The notes under the pieces were generated by a model. That model searched no databases and was not told where the DNA came from. It was given only the letters and a program-made list of their open reading frames with translations. A stretch of DNA of 64,000 nucleotides. It comes from Polyangiaceae bacterium. Lineage in GTDB: Bacteria; Myxococcota_A; Polyangia; Polyangiales; Polyangiaceae. A program made the translations under genes and the position numbers. The stretch is taken from NCBI GenBank assembly GCA_016719945.1, contig JADJYE010000014.1:124001-188000 (forward strand), read 5' to 3'. Within the stretch, counting starts at the first letter, position 1, and every line of letters starts with the position of its first letter. Shown one piece after another: positions 53,094-62,296 of this stretch.

Positions 53094-54125
53094 CTAGCGA
53101 AGGTCCTGCGGGGCTCGCGCACTTCGCAGCCGATAAGCGCCTGGGGTCTCGCCGGTCCAACGGCGAAAGGCGCGGGTAAAGGCGCTGGCGTCCGAGAACC
53201 CCGTGAGGAAGGCCACCTCGCACAGCGTTCGATCGTCGCTGACGAGGTGCTCGAGCGCGAGCTGCCGGCGGGTGACGTCCACGACGTCTGCGAAGCTCGC
53301 GCCGTGCTCTTGCAGGCGCCGCTGCAGGCTGCGGCCGCTCATCCCCAGCCGGCGCGCGATCTCGCCGATGGTGGCGTTGCCCTGCGGCAACGCGGCGCTC
53401 AGCTGTCGCCGCAGGCGGGCGAGCAACTCTGGCTGCCCGTCGTGGACGTCCGCGCGCGCGGCCAGCATGTCTTCGGCCTGACGGGCCAACACCGCATTCA
53501 GCTCGGGCTCGAAGTGCTTGCTGGGCGCATCCAGCATGGCGCGGTCGAACACGACCGCAGCGCACGGGGCGCCGAAGCGCAGCGGCACCCCGAGGATGCG
53601 GCGATGCTCGCTCAGGTCGCCCGGCGGCGCGTGAGGAAGCTGCAGCTCGCGGACGCGACACTCGCCGTCGATCCCTCGGCGCACGCGCAGCACCCACGAG
53701 CTGAGGATGAACTCGAGCAGCTGCCTCGGCATCGGCGGCTGGCAATCGAACCGCACCGTGTAGCGCGCCTGAGTGCCGTCCTCCTCGAGGCGGATGTCAT
53801 ACGCGTCGTGCACCAGGCGCGAGTAGCGGATGAGCGTCGTGAGCGACTCGCGCAGCGTGCGGCAGGTGCGCGTCGCGTAGTCGACGACGTCCAGCGCGTG
53901 ACCTTGCACCAGCTCGGCGGCGTGCAGGCCGAAGCAGGCGTCCCCCGCGCGCTCGGGGAGCTCGACCCACAGCCGTGCGACCAGCGCGTGCGGCACACGC
54001 GCCGTGGGATCGGCGAGCTCAGGCCCCAGCCCGAGCTCCGCAGGATCGACGGCGACGCCGCGCGCGTGAGCCGCCAGCAAGCAGATGCGCACCGCCTTGA
54101 TACTCACGCTGGGCGAGCGGTGCAT
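53094..54125 (-). CDS. AraC-family transcriptional regulator
   Basis: A 343-residue regulator of the OruR/ArgR-like kind. The N-terminal about 200 residues match the Arabinose_bd (PF12625) ligand domain. The C-terminal about 100 carry two helix-turn-helix units: IGEIARRLGMSGRSLQRRLQ and VAFLTGFSDASAFTRAFRRW. I chose ATG 54125 over a TTG at 54164. It precedes transketolase by about 150 bases on the same strand, but no operator was identified. Confidence 0.87.
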   Translation of the reverse strand: MHRSPSVSIKAVRICLLAAHARGVAVDPAELGLGPELADPTARVPHALVARLWVELPERAGDACFGLHAAELVQGHALDVVDYATRTCRTLRESLTTLIRYSRLVHDAYDIRLEEDGTQARYTVRFDCQPPMPRQLLEFILSSWVLRVRRGIDGECRVRELQLPHAPPGDLSEHRRILGVPLRFGAPCAAVVFDRAMLDAPSKHFEPELNAVLARQAEDMLAARADVHDGQPELLARLRRQLSAALPQGNATIGEIARRLGMSGRSLQRRLQEHGASFADVVDVTRRQLALEHLVSDDRTLCEVAFLTGFSDASAFTRAFRRWTGETPGAYRLRSARAPQDLR

Positions 54126-54204
54126 CTTGGCGCGGATGGTCAAGCAACTGGCGTAGCGGGTCAAGACGGCGACCGCCGCTCGATCGCACCATCAGCGCAT
54201 CCCA

Positions 54205-55083
54205 ATGACAACCCAAAGCACGAGCGACGGCGGCGGCGTCCAGGTCAGGTTGAGTGTGCGATCGTTGCCGCGCGTCATCGCGCTCCTTGCCACGCTGAGC
54301 GGCTCGGCGGCGTGTGAGAGCCCGCCAACGCCGCTGCTGCCAGAGCCCGACACGGACGGCGACACCATCCCCGACAAGGATGACAACTGCCCCAACCAGG
54401 CGAACAGCCAGGCTGACAGCGACGGCGACGGCGTCGGTGACGCGTGCGACCTTTGCCCGAACGACGAAGGCAGCGCCGAAGGGGACGGGTGCCCAGCGGG
54501 GGGCGCGGGGGGTGGAGGGCAAGGGGGAGGCGTCGCTGCGGGCCATGATGGCGGCGGCTTCGGCCCCGGAGGCGCTGGGGGTCAGGGCGTGGGTGGCAGC
54601 GCCGGGCCGACGGGCTTCGGCGACTGCATGAACCAGCCGCTCCTCACCGCTTGCCTCGAATCGGAGACCTGCCTGGTGTCACCCCTCTCGGGCAACGGCG
54701 CGTGCGGCGCGAGCGGCTGTGAGAACCCGGCGACCGACTGCCCGGTGCCCACCTCGGGCAACGCAGCGCCCATCTGCGTCACGCTGTACCAGCCACCGGA
54801 CTGGTGCTTTCTCGACTGCTCGCAGGGCCAGCAGTGCCCCGACGGCATGGTCTGCGACGGCAACTCCTTTTGCCTCTTCGTGCCCGACATCCCCGCCGAG
54901 TGGACCTGCGACGACGCGGTCTGGGGGGCGGCCAACGGCTGCGACTGCGGCTGCGGCGTCGTCGACCCTGGCTGTGAGACGCCGGGCGGCAGCGCCTGCG
55001 ATGTCTGCAACGGCAGCGGCTCGTGCAGCGCGGCGAGCTGCCCCGGGTCGATCGATCCCAAAGACAACGCCAGCTGCCTCTGA
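54205..55083 (+). CDS. thrombospondin type 3 repeat, Cys-rich lipoprotein
   Basis: A 292-residue lipoprotein with a signal ending in SAAC. DTDGDTIPDKDDNCPNQANS followed by DSDGDGVGDACDLCPNDEG are two calcium-binding type 3 repeats. A Gly-rich linker (GGAGGGGQGGG) follows. The C-terminal about 150 residues hold about 20 cysteines in a repeating pattern (CLVSPLSGNGACGASGC, QCPDGMVCDGNSFC). It is the first of two tandem lipoprotein genes, and both look like surface-exposed, calcium-stabilised proteins. Confidence 0.8.
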   Translation: MTTQSTSDGGGVQVRLSVRSLPRVIALLATLSGSAACESPPTPLLPEPDTDGDTIPDKDDNCPNQANSQADSDGDGVGDACDLCPNDEGSAEGDGCPAGGAGGGGQGGGVAAGHDGGGFGPGGAGGQGVGGSAGPTGFGDCMNQPLLTACLESETCLVSPLSGNGACGASGCENPATDCPVPTSGNAAPICVTLYQPPDWCFLDCSQGQQCPDGMVCDGNSFCLFVPDIPAEWTCDDAVWGAANGCDCGCGVVDPGCETPGGSACDVCNGSGSCSAASCPGSIDPKDNASCL

Positions 55084-55098
55084 CGTCGAGGTGTGACC

Positions 55099-56124
55099 AT
55101 GAACAAGCAGGTTTCCAAGGTGCCCGTCGATCGCGTCGCGAGACCGCTCTGGAGGGCGCTGGCGTTGGTGGTGCTGAGCCAGGTCGGATGCCCGGACGGG
55201 TGCGGCCCAAGACAGTTGGTCCGGGTTGAGGTAGCGGGAGACGGAGCCGGTCATGTCTACGACCCCCTCGGGAGGTGGGGGGCGTGCTTCGCGGAGACGT
55301 CGATCGCCGACCACGCCTACGACGAGACGACGCCGTGCCTGATCTCGTTCCACCCTCAGGCCGACGGGCCCAGGAAGTTCGCAGCCTTCGCCGACCCGGA
55401 CTCCCGGTTCGTGGGCTGGTCGGGGGACTGCGTCGCCGAGCTGGGCTCGGAGACCGTGAGCACGATCGAGCTCGGCACCACCACCGATTACCGCTGCGTC
55501 GCCACGTTCGAGGCGGAGACCGGCGGCGCGGGCGGCAGCGGAGAGGGGGGCAACGGCGGCGCGGGCGGCGAAGGCCACGGCGGCAGTGGCGGCAATGGCG
55601 GCAGTGGCGGCAGCGACCCGTGGTGCCCGGGCGGGATCGCGCTCGCGAACCCGTCCTTCGAGGAGCCGGTGCTCGTGCCCGGTGGCTCGGTGGCACCGCC
55701 ACTGCCATGGACCAGCAACTTCTCGAACCCCGTGATCCTGTTCCCCACGAGCGGCCTCACGCAGACCCAGCCTCTAGCAGCCCCAGCGAGCGGCAATCAG
55801 CTGCTCGACCTGGTCGGGAGCTACTCCGAGGTCGAGCTGGCAACCGGCGCCACCACAGAGCTGAACGCCACATACACCATGCACTTCGCCGTGGCGCGTC
55901 CGGCTGGCTCCGCGATGCCCGTCCTCAATGGCAGGTTCGGCACCAGCTCTTCGGCCTCCGTGTACTACCAGATCCCGTACGCCGAGCTGCCCGAGGGCGA
56001 GTGGATCAGCCATCAGGTGAGCTTCGCTGCGACGGAGGTCGGAGCCCTATTTTTCCGCGTCGCCAACCACGCCACCAACGGCGATACCGTGTACCTCGAC
56101 AACCTCTGCCTGACGAGGCAGTAG
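55099..56124 (+). CDS. lipoprotein with C-terminal carbohydrate-binding-like domain
   Basis: A 341-residue lipoprotein (lipobox LSQVGC). Residues about 35-135 are an extracellular-type domain with RFVGWSGDCVAELGSETVS, resembling the FVGWSGDC phrase of bacterial surface repeat domains. A Gly/Ser-rich linker (GGSGEGGNGGAGG) follows. The last 165 residues (LANPSFEEPVLVPGGS ... GNQLLDLVGS ... VYLDNLCLTRQ) look like a jelly-roll carbohydrate-binding domain. It follows the type 3 repeat gene by 15 bases. Confidence 0.75.
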   Translation: MNKQVSKVPVDRVARPLWRALALVVLSQVGCPDGCGPRQLVRVEVAGDGAGHVYDPLGRWGACFAETSIADHAYDETTPCLISFHPQADGPRKFAAFADPDSRFVGWSGDCVAELGSETVSTIELGTTTDYRCVATFEAETGGAGGSGEGGNGGAGGEGHGGSGGNGGSGGSDPWCPGGIALANPSFEEPVLVPGGSVAPPLPWTSNFSNPVILFPTSGLTQTQPLAAPASGNQLLDLVGSYSEVELATGATTELNATYTMHFAVARPAGSAMPVLNGRFGTSSSASVYYQIPYAELPEGEWISHQVSFAATEVGALFFRVANHATNGDTVYLDNLCLTRQ

Positions 56125-56129
56125 GACCC

Positions 56130-57239
56130 CTATGGGTTCGCGGCCTGCCCCACCGGCGCCGGCTCTACGGGCCGCGCCGGAGGAGGCGGCTCGATCGTGG
56201 CCGCGGCCTCGCCTTGGAACGCCTTGAGCACGTCGCTCGAGCTCGGCGCGTCGATCGGGCTGTAGCCTCGCGCGGCCGCGAGCGCGTTGAAGCGGCGCTG
56301 CAAGAACCCGGGGATGACGAGCGCGAACGTCCGCGCGAGGCGGTTCTGATCGTCGAGCGTGCGGAGCATGGCCTGGTACGTCTCTTCGCCGTACGTCGCG
56401 CGGAACGCCGCCGCCTGCTCGGGGCGCGCCACCCAGCTCATGACCCCGGCGCGATCGGCCTCCGGGTGAAACTGGACCGCCTCGATCCCCGGGCCGAAAT
56501 CGAAGCCCAAGAGCCCTCGACCCTTCGAATGCCCGTCACGCGACTCCTGCGCGAGCAGGCCGCCGCCGAGCTCTGCGAGCCGGCGCTCGTTCGTGTTCAC
56601 GGCCTCCCAGTTGCGGTGCTCGAACGCGAACAGCCGATCTCTGAACGGCGCGAGCAGCGGGTGGCCCTGCCCGAACGGCGTCGTGTAGATCGGCATGACC
56701 CCGAACTTGCGGCTGTCGCGGGTGCTGACCTCGGCGACCTCGAAGTGTCGGACGAGCAGCTCGAACGTGTAGCAGACCGCGAAGAAGCTCCGCTGGTCCT
56801 CGTCCGAGCGGCGGCACTCGTCGACCATCCAGCTGGAGAAGCGGGTGAAGTCGTCGAACCACGGCTGGGCGTCGCCGTCGTACGGCGACCCGGGGCCCCC
56901 CGAGCCGATGTACATGTCGCAGTCGCGCGGGATCGCCTGGTTGGTGTCCCGCGGGGAGATCTCCGCGACCCGGCACATCAGGCCGGGGTTCATCTCCCGG
57001 ACGCGGTCGAAGAAGGCCGTGACGATGCCGCGGAAGCAACGCATGGCCTGGTTCACGTGGCCGGCGTTCATGTCGATCAGGCAGATCGACAGCTCGCGGT
57101 GCTTCGCGTACGCGGCGCCGGGCGGCCTCGAGCTCGGGCGCGCGAGGCTGATCGGCGGCGACTCGGCCGCGCGGGGCGGCGCGCTCGGGCTCGTGGAGGC
57201 CGAGGGAGCGCGGGAGGGGTGTTCGTTTGGGTGCGGCAT
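56130..57239 (-). CDS. class I glutamine amidotransferase-like protein
   Basis: A 369-residue protein. After a Pro/Ser-rich start of about 50 residues, LSICLIDMNAGHVNQAMRCF begins the fold. IGSGGPGSPYDGDAQPWFDD follows, then the nucleophile region RSFFAVCYTFELLVRHFE (Cys in AVCYTFE rather than the usual GxCxGxQ), and later the triad region VQFHPEAD. It may use ammonia or glutamine in an unknown pathway. It diverges from murJ across 141 bases. Confidence 0.72.
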   Translation of the reverse strand: MPHPNEHPSRAPSASTSPSAPPRAAESPPISLARPSSRPPGAAYAKHRELSICLIDMNAGHVNQAMRCFRGIVTAFFDRVREMNPGLMCRVAEISPRDTNQAIPRDCDMYIGSGGPGSPYDGDAQPWFDDFTRFSSWMVDECRRSDEDQRSFFAVCYTFELLVRHFEVAEVSTRDSRKFGVMPIYTTPFGQGHPLLAPFRDRLFAFEHRNWEAVNTNERRLAELGGGLLAQESRDGHSKGRGLLGFDFGPGIEAVQFHPEADRAGVMSWVARPEQAAAFRATYGEETYQAMLRTLDDQNRLARTFALVIPGFLQRRFNALAAARGYSPIDAPSSSDVLKAFQGEAAATIEPPPPARPVEPAPVGQAANP

Positions 57240-57380
57240 CGAATCGAACGGCAAATCCCCACTGGGGAGATACCACAACGGGCCCGCTGCTCCCTCAATT
57301 TCTAGCCGCGCAGCGGTTCCAGCGCGGGCCACCCCAGGACAAACTTGCGAAAGCCGGGCAGCTTGGACCATGACGGGGAC

Positions 57381-58922
57381 GTGACGGGACAAGAGCGCAG
57401 TGCCGGCCGAGGAGCGGCCCTCGTCACGATCGGCATCCTCGCGTCGCGCCTCGTCGGGCTCGTCCGGCAGAAGGTCATCGCGCACTTCTTGGGGACGAGC
57501 GACGCCGCCGACGCCGTCGCGGCGGCGTTCAGGGTCGGCAACATCACCCAGAACCTCCTGGGCGAGGCGGCGCTCTCCGCGTCGTTCGTGCCGGTGTACG
57601 CTCGCCTCCGTCTGCGCGGAGACGGCGCCGCTGCGCGCTTCGCCCGCGCGCTCCTCGGCGTGCTGCTCCTCGTCGTGGTCGGCCTGAGCGCGCTCGGGGC
57701 CCTGTTCGCCCCTGCCCTCGCGACCCTGGTCGCGGCCGGGTTCGACGGCCCGAAGCTCGCGCTGACGACAGAGCTCGTTCGCATCCTGTTCCCGATGGCA
57801 GGCGTGTTGGTGCTCGGCGCGTGGGCGCTCGGGATCCTCACGGCCCACCGGCGCTTCCTGCTGCCGTACCTCGCGCCGGTGGTGTGGAGCGTCGCGCAGA
57901 TCGCCGCGGTGCTGCTCGCCTCTCGGCTCGCCGGCAAGAGCGGGCCAGACCTCGCGAGGGCCCTCGCGTGGGGCGCGGCGGCCGGCGCGGGGCTGCAGCT
58001 CGGCATGATGATGGTGCCGGTCCGGACGCTGCTAGGGTCCGTGCTGCCGACCTTCGAGCGCGGCGTCGAGGGGGTGCGAGACGCCGTCACCCGCTTCCCG
58101 AGCTCGCTCGCGGCGCGCGGGGTCATCCAGCTTTCGGGGCTCGTCGACACGCTGCTCGTCAGCTTCCTCGGGCCAGGCGCGAACGCGACGTTCCAGTATG
58201 CGCAGACCATCTACCTGCTGCCGATGGCCGTGCTCGGCACCGGGGAAGCGGCCGCCGCCCTCCCCGAGCTCGCCGAGAAGGACCTCGACAGCGAGGCCGC
58301 GCGCAACGCGGTCGTCGCCTCCCTCACCCGCTCCATGACGCGCGTGTTCGCGCTGGCGGCGGCGGCGGCGGCGATGTTCCTCGCCTTCGGCGTCGAGATC
58401 ACGACGGTCTTGTTCCTGGGAGGCAGCTTCACTCTGTCCGCCGCCGGCGACGTCGGGGCGGCCCTCGCGGCCTACGCCCTCGGGCTGCCAGCGAACGCGG
58501 CGTCCCGCATCCTGGGCGCCGCCTCGTTCGCGCGCGGCGACACGCGACGTCCCGCGCTGTACGCGACGATCCGGGTCGTCGTCAGCACCGGGGTCTCGCT
58601 CGCCGCGATGCAGCGCTTCGGTGTCCCCGGGGTGATCTTCGGCGCGGTCGTCGCCGCGTGGCTCGAGCTGTGGCTGCTCGCGCGGAACGTCCGCGACAGC
58701 TACGGAGCCACGGGGCTCGGAGGCGTCCCGGTCGTGAAGATCGTCGGGGCCGCGCTCGCGCCCGTCGCGGCTGGGGCCGCGGCCCGCTTCGCGCTCGCGG
58801 GAGCGCTCGGTCCGCTCGCTGGCGGCGCCCTCGTACTCGCGATCGCGGGCAGCGCGTTCCTCGCGGCGGCGCACTTCATGAAGCTCTTCAGTCTCGCGAG
58901 CCTGCTCCGCCGTCGGGGCTGA
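57381..58922 (+). CDS. murJ: MurJ lipid II flippase
   Basis: A 513-residue membrane protein with about 14 helices. ILASRLVGLVRQKVIAHFLG, DAVAAAFRVGNITQNLLGEA and LSASFVPVYARL are the MurJ N-terminus. It flips the peptidoglycan precursor lipid II across the inner membrane. I chose GTG 57381; a TTG at 57345 would add 12 residues. The end LASLLRRRG is basic. Alternative members of the MATE-like family share this fold, but the first 60 residues are MurJ. Confidence 0.9.
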   Translation: MTGQERSAGRGAALVTIGILASRLVGLVRQKVIAHFLGTSDAADAVAAAFRVGNITQNLLGEAALSASFVPVYARLRLRGDGAAARFARALLGVLLLVVVGLSALGALFAPALATLVAAGFDGPKLALTTELVRILFPMAGVLVLGAWALGILTAHRRFLLPYLAPVVWSVAQIAAVLLASRLAGKSGPDLARALAWGAAAGAGLQLGMMMVPVRTLLGSVLPTFERGVEGVRDAVTRFPSSLAARGVIQLSGLVDTLLVSFLGPGANATFQYAQTIYLLPMAVLGTGEAAAALPELAEKDLDSEAARNAVVASLTRSMTRVFALAAAAAAMFLAFGVEITTVLFLGGSFTLSAAGDVGAALAAYALGLPANAASRILGAASFARGDTRRPALYATIRVVVSTGVSLAAMQRFGVPGVIFGAVVAAWLELWLLARNVRDSYGATGLGGVPVVKIVGAALAPVAAGAAARFALAGALGPLAGGALVLAIAGSAFLAAAHFMKLFSLASLLRRRG

Positions 58923-58931
58923 GGACGCCGG

Positions 58932-60269
58932 TCAGAGGCAGATCCGGTACGGCTGCCCCTCGATCGTCCCGCTCTGCGCGCTGCACGTCGAGCCCTCCGG
59001 GCAGGCCCCGTCTCGCGAGCAGTCGCGGCTGCAGGTCCCGCTCTCGCAGAGTGAGAAGGCGCAGTCGCCGTGAGACGAGCACGACGCGCCGACCTCCCCT
59101 GCCCCCGCGGGCATACACAGACCGATGCGCTGGTTCACGGCGAGCTCGGCCACCGCCGCGCACCCGAAGCCCATCGGGCACCCACCCTGGTAGCGGCAGC
59201 TGTCGAGGCACGCGTCGCCGGGCAGACCGTCCGTCGTGAAGGGTGAGCCGCAGTCCACGGAGGGCGGATTCGGCTGCATGAACGTGCCGAAGTCGATGTG
59301 GAGCCCGTCGTTGCACAGGTTGACGACCTGAAGGCTCGCGTTGCACGCCCACTGCGCAGGCGCGAATCCGCCAGGCAAGGGTCCGTAGACGTCCCCCGGT
59401 CGGCGGCAGGCGCCGTCGCACGTCCACGGCGGCAGGCCGGCGCCGCGCTGCGGGCAGTCCGACGCGGTGTCACACGCCAGGGTGCAGCTCGACACCACGA
59501 GCGACGTGTCACACGCGGCAGGCGACACGCACTGCGAGGTGTCCGCCGCGCAGTCGGCCGCGGCGCGCACGCACACGTTCGCGCCACCCACCGGCATGCA
59601 CCCGTAGCCGCTCGGGCAATCGGCCCCGCTCGAGCATGAGGAGGTGCAGTAATTGAGCGGGGACAAACATGCGAAATGACATTGGCCTGCGGCAGAGCAC
59701 CCGCGCCCGACGTCGCTCCGCACGCAGGTGCTCTCGGCGCCCTGCTCCTCGCAGCGAAAACCCGAGGCGCAGTCGGCGTGTACCGAGCAACCTTCAGTGC
59801 ATCGCTCGAGCCCCGCGCCGAGCCGCTCGGGCCGGCACATCCCGCTGTCGCAGTCCCCGTCTTGGGTGCAGACCGAGAGCAGCGCGGCGGTGGCCGGCGG
59901 CGCGCCCCCCATGCCGTTGAGCGTCGAGGTCGTGTCGTTGGTCGTCGGATCGCCGCCGGTGCCCTGCCCTCCCGCGGACGACGCGCCAGCCCCGCCCGAG
60001 CCAGGCCCGCCGCCGCCCGCCGCGGGGCCGCCGCCCGAGCCCGCGTATTCGCACTGCCCGATGCCGTTGCAGAGGTAGCCCTTGGGGCAGTCCTTGTTGG
60101 AGTCGACGCAATCCTGGACGCACTGCCCGTCCCGGCAATACGCCGCGAGGCAGTCGCTGTTGAGCTCACACGCCTCGCCGCTCGTCGCGCACGCAGCGTA
60201 CAGCGCGGCGATCGGCGCGAGCACGACGAGGAACGAAGCTCTTACGAGCGCTGAAGCGGCGCGCGCCAC
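58932..60269 (-). CDS. large Cys-rich repeat lipoprotein
   Basis: A lipoprotein of about 445 residues with over 45 cysteines. A hydrophobic signal ends in ALYAAC. Repeating Cys phrases such as DCPKGYLCNGIGQCE, DADCASGFRCEEQ, ADCPSGYGCMPVGG and GSTCSAQSG run through it, separated by a Gly/Ser/Thr linker near residues 70-105. The start is uncertain: GTG 60269 has no clear ribosome site. Such proteins are common on myxobacterial surfaces; binding partner unknown. Confidence 0.72.
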   Translation of the reverse strand: MARAASALVRASFLVVLAPIAALYAACATSGEACELNSDCLAAYCRDGQCVQDCVDSNKDCPKGYLCNGIGQCEYAGSGGGPAAGGGGPGSGGAGASSAGGQGTGGDPTTNDTTSTLNGMGGAPPATAALLSVCTQDGDCDSGMCRPERLGAGLERCTEGCSVHADCASGFRCEEQGAESTCVRSDVGRGCSAAGQCHFACLSPLNYCTSSCSSGADCPSGYGCMPVGGANVCVRAAADCAADTSQCVSPAACDTSLVVSSCTLACDTASDCPQRGAGLPPWTCDGACRRPGDVYGPLPGGFAPAQWACNASLQVVNLCNDGLHIDFGTFMQPNPPSVDCGSPFTTDGLPGDACLDSCRYQGGCPMGFGCAAVAELAVNQRIGLCMPAGAGEVGASCSSHGDCAFSLCESGTCSRDCSRDGACPEGSTCSAQSGTIEGQPYRICL

Positions 60270-60357
60270 GGCGCTCGAGTGTATCAAGACCGGCGCCAGC
60301 GCGGCGCCCGTTTGTTGGCCCACCCGCGCGCGCTCTGCCATCGGTCGCGCCACGACC

Positions 60358-61917
60358 ATGCAACGTGCAGCCCTTGCCCCCCTCCTGATGCTCCTCGCGG
60401 GCGGCGCCGCTGCGTGCAAAGGCGCGAGCCCGGAGATCGCCCTGTCGAAGACCCTCGGCAGCGAGTCCGACGAGATCGCGATCGAGTCGATCCCGGTCCC
60501 GGCCGAGAACGGCCCCAAGCTGGTCGCGCTCGGTGTCGACGTGCCCGTGCTCGAACGGCCGAAGAAGGACGCGACCGTCATCGGGGCGCTCCGGTTCGGT
60601 GGGGCCGTCGCTCGAGCAGACAAGCCCGTCAAGTCGACCCCCGAATGTGCAGGGGGATATTACCCAGTGAGGCCGCGCGGCTTCGTCTGCGCCGACGCGA
60701 CGGTGTCGCTCGACCAACAGGGCGCGACGATGCCAGAGCCCCAGCTCGAGCGCGCCCTGCCCTACCGCTTCGCGACCGTGAAGAGCGCCACGCCTCTGTA
60801 CGCGCGTCTGCCGAGCGCAGCGGAGCAGAGCGAGAACGAGCCGGGCCTCGACAAACACCTGTCGAAGGCCGCCAAGCTGTCACCGAGCAGCTTGCGGGCC
60901 GGCAGCAACGACGTGCCCGTCGACGAGCGCGGCGTGCCGACCGGCCGGGCGGTGATCGCGAAGAGCGGCGTCGGCGTCGGTCCCGACGGCAAGCGCACGC
61001 CGGCGAGCTACTTCGACTTCGGCGCGCCCCTGACCCCGAAGACCGGGGACGACCGCGCTGCGGTGGCGATCACGGCCATGGTGCTTCGGCGCGGAAGCGG
61101 TCTGGCCCTCGTGGGCGCGACGACGGCGGAGGGGCCGTCGGGCCCGCGCTCCTTCGGCGTCACCACGGATGGCCACTACGTCCCGCTCGATCGGCTCGAG
61201 CCCGCCCTCGGCTCGACCTTCCACGGGGTCGATCTGACCAAGGAGAAAGGGCTGCCGCTCGGGTTCGTGCTGCGCCACGAGGTATCTCCGTTCTCGTTGA
61301 AGAAGGGCAAGGCCGAGCGCGTCGAGGACGAGGAGGTCGAGCGCCGCACAGCGTTGCACCTCACCGGCCGATTCCGGACGGTCGACAACGTCCGCTACGA
61401 GGAGGCCGAGGACGGGCTGTGGTTCCGCGACAAGGACCTGATCAAGGTCGTGAAGCGGACCAAGTTCCCCGACTTCGTCGCCGAAGGCGCGAAGTGGATC
61501 GACGTGAGCCTCGCCTTGCAGACGATGACCCTCTACGAAGGCAAGAAGCCGATCTACACGACGCTCATCTCGAGCGGGCGCGACATGCTCGGCGACCCCG
61601 CGACGACCGAGTCGACCGTGCAAGGCACGTTCACCGTCGTGCGTAAGGCCACCAGCTGGAAGCTCGACCCGCAAGAGGTCGAAGGGGCGTACGACGTCCT
61701 CGACGCTCCGTACGTGCTCGAGTTCGCCCCTGGCTTCGCCATCACAGGCAGCTACTGGAGCGATCCGGCCGGCGAGGCGCGTTCGTTCCACAACGTGACC
61801 GCGTCCCCCATCGACGCGCGGCGCGTCTTCACCTGGGCGGGCGCCGAGGTCCCGACCGGGTTCCGCTGGTTCGCGCCCAAGCCCGACGAGACGATCACCG
61901 TCCACGTGCGCAAGTAA
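60358..61917 (+). CDS. L,D-transpeptidase-like (YkuD) lipoprotein lacking catalytic residues
   Basis: A 519-residue lipoprotein (signal ending GGAAAC, Cys about 19). The C-terminus follows the YkuD fold: WIDVSLALQTMTLYEGKKPI, then STVQGTFTVVRKATSW and YVLEFAPGFAITGSYWSDPA. In active enzymes the last two motifs read HGTYWH and SHGCVN. Here they are ITGSYWS (from residue 462) and SFHNVT (476-481), so both His and the nucleophile Cys (Asn479) are missing. ATG 60358 gives a proper signal. It is probably a cell-wall-binding pseudoenzyme in the periplasm. Confidence 0.85.
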   Translation: MQRAALAPLLMLLAGGAAACKGASPEIALSKTLGSESDEIAIESIPVPAENGPKLVALGVDVPVLERPKKDATVIGALRFGGAVARADKPVKSTPECAGGYYPVRPRGFVCADATVSLDQQGATMPEPQLERALPYRFATVKSATPLYARLPSAAEQSENEPGLDKHLSKAAKLSPSSLRAGSNDVPVDERGVPTGRAVIAKSGVGVGPDGKRTPASYFDFGAPLTPKTGDDRAAVAITAMVLRRGSGLALVGATTAEGPSGPRSFGVTTDGHYVPLDRLEPALGSTFHGVDLTKEKGLPLGFVLRHEVSPFSLKKGKAERVEDEEVERRTALHLTGRFRTVDNVRYEEAEDGLWFRDKDLIKVVKRTKFPDFVAEGAKWIDVSLALQTMTLYEGKKPIYTTLISSGRDMLGDPATTESTVQGTFTVVRKATSWKLDPQEVEGAYDVLDAPYVLEFAPGFAITGSYWSDPAGEARSFHNVTASPIDARRVFTWAGAEVPTGFRWFAPKPDETITVHVRK

Positions 61918-62016
61918 GGGCCGGCCAGAGCGCGAGCCCACAAACGCGCTCCGGGATTGCGCGCCCTGGCGTGCAATCCCGAAGGGACCCGCGCTAGCGC
62001 GCGAGCGCGAACAGAA
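61918..62016. repeat. second copy of the hairpin element between convergent genes
   Basis: A hairpin GGGATTGCGCGCC/GGCGTGCAATCCC (61953-61965, 61968-61980; 12 of 13 pairs) is followed at once by GAAGGGACCCGCGC. That core is shared with the element at 40818-40853, apart from one substitution and a 2-base gap later. Like that one it lies between convergent stops. Confidence 0.6.
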
Positions 62017-62262
62017 TCAATCGACGATGTCGAGGTGCGCGCGCTTGCCTGCACGCATCGCGGCGGCCGCGAGCAGGGTGCGGATGCTCTGCGCGGTGCG
62101 GCCGTCTTTGCCGATGACCTTGCCGATGTCTTCGGGCGCCACCAACAGCTCGATACGAGGGTGGTGATCGCCGTCGACCTCGCGGACCACGACCCGATCG
62201 GGGTGGTCGACGAGCGCGCGAGCGATCAGCCCGACGAGCGTCGAAAGCGGCGAGCTCCTCAC
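62017..62262 (-). CDS. khpA: KH-domain RNA-binding protein KhpA
   Basis: An 81-residue protein. LVGLIARALVDHPDRVVVRE starts the fold and IGKVIGKDGRTAQSIRTLLA carries the KH GxxG loop (GKDG). This is the KhpA family (RNA-binding, partner of KhpB). It begins at GTG 62262 and lies 34 bases beyond the rpsP stop, the usual rpsP-khpA pairing. Confidence 0.9.
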   Translation of the reverse strand: MRSSPLSTLVGLIARALVDHPDRVVVREVDGDHHPRIELLVAPEDIGKVIGKDGRTAQSIRTLLAAAAMRAGKRAHLDIVD

Positions 62263-62296
62263 CCGGCGCGTCGGAGGTGCGGGCCATGGCTCGAGC

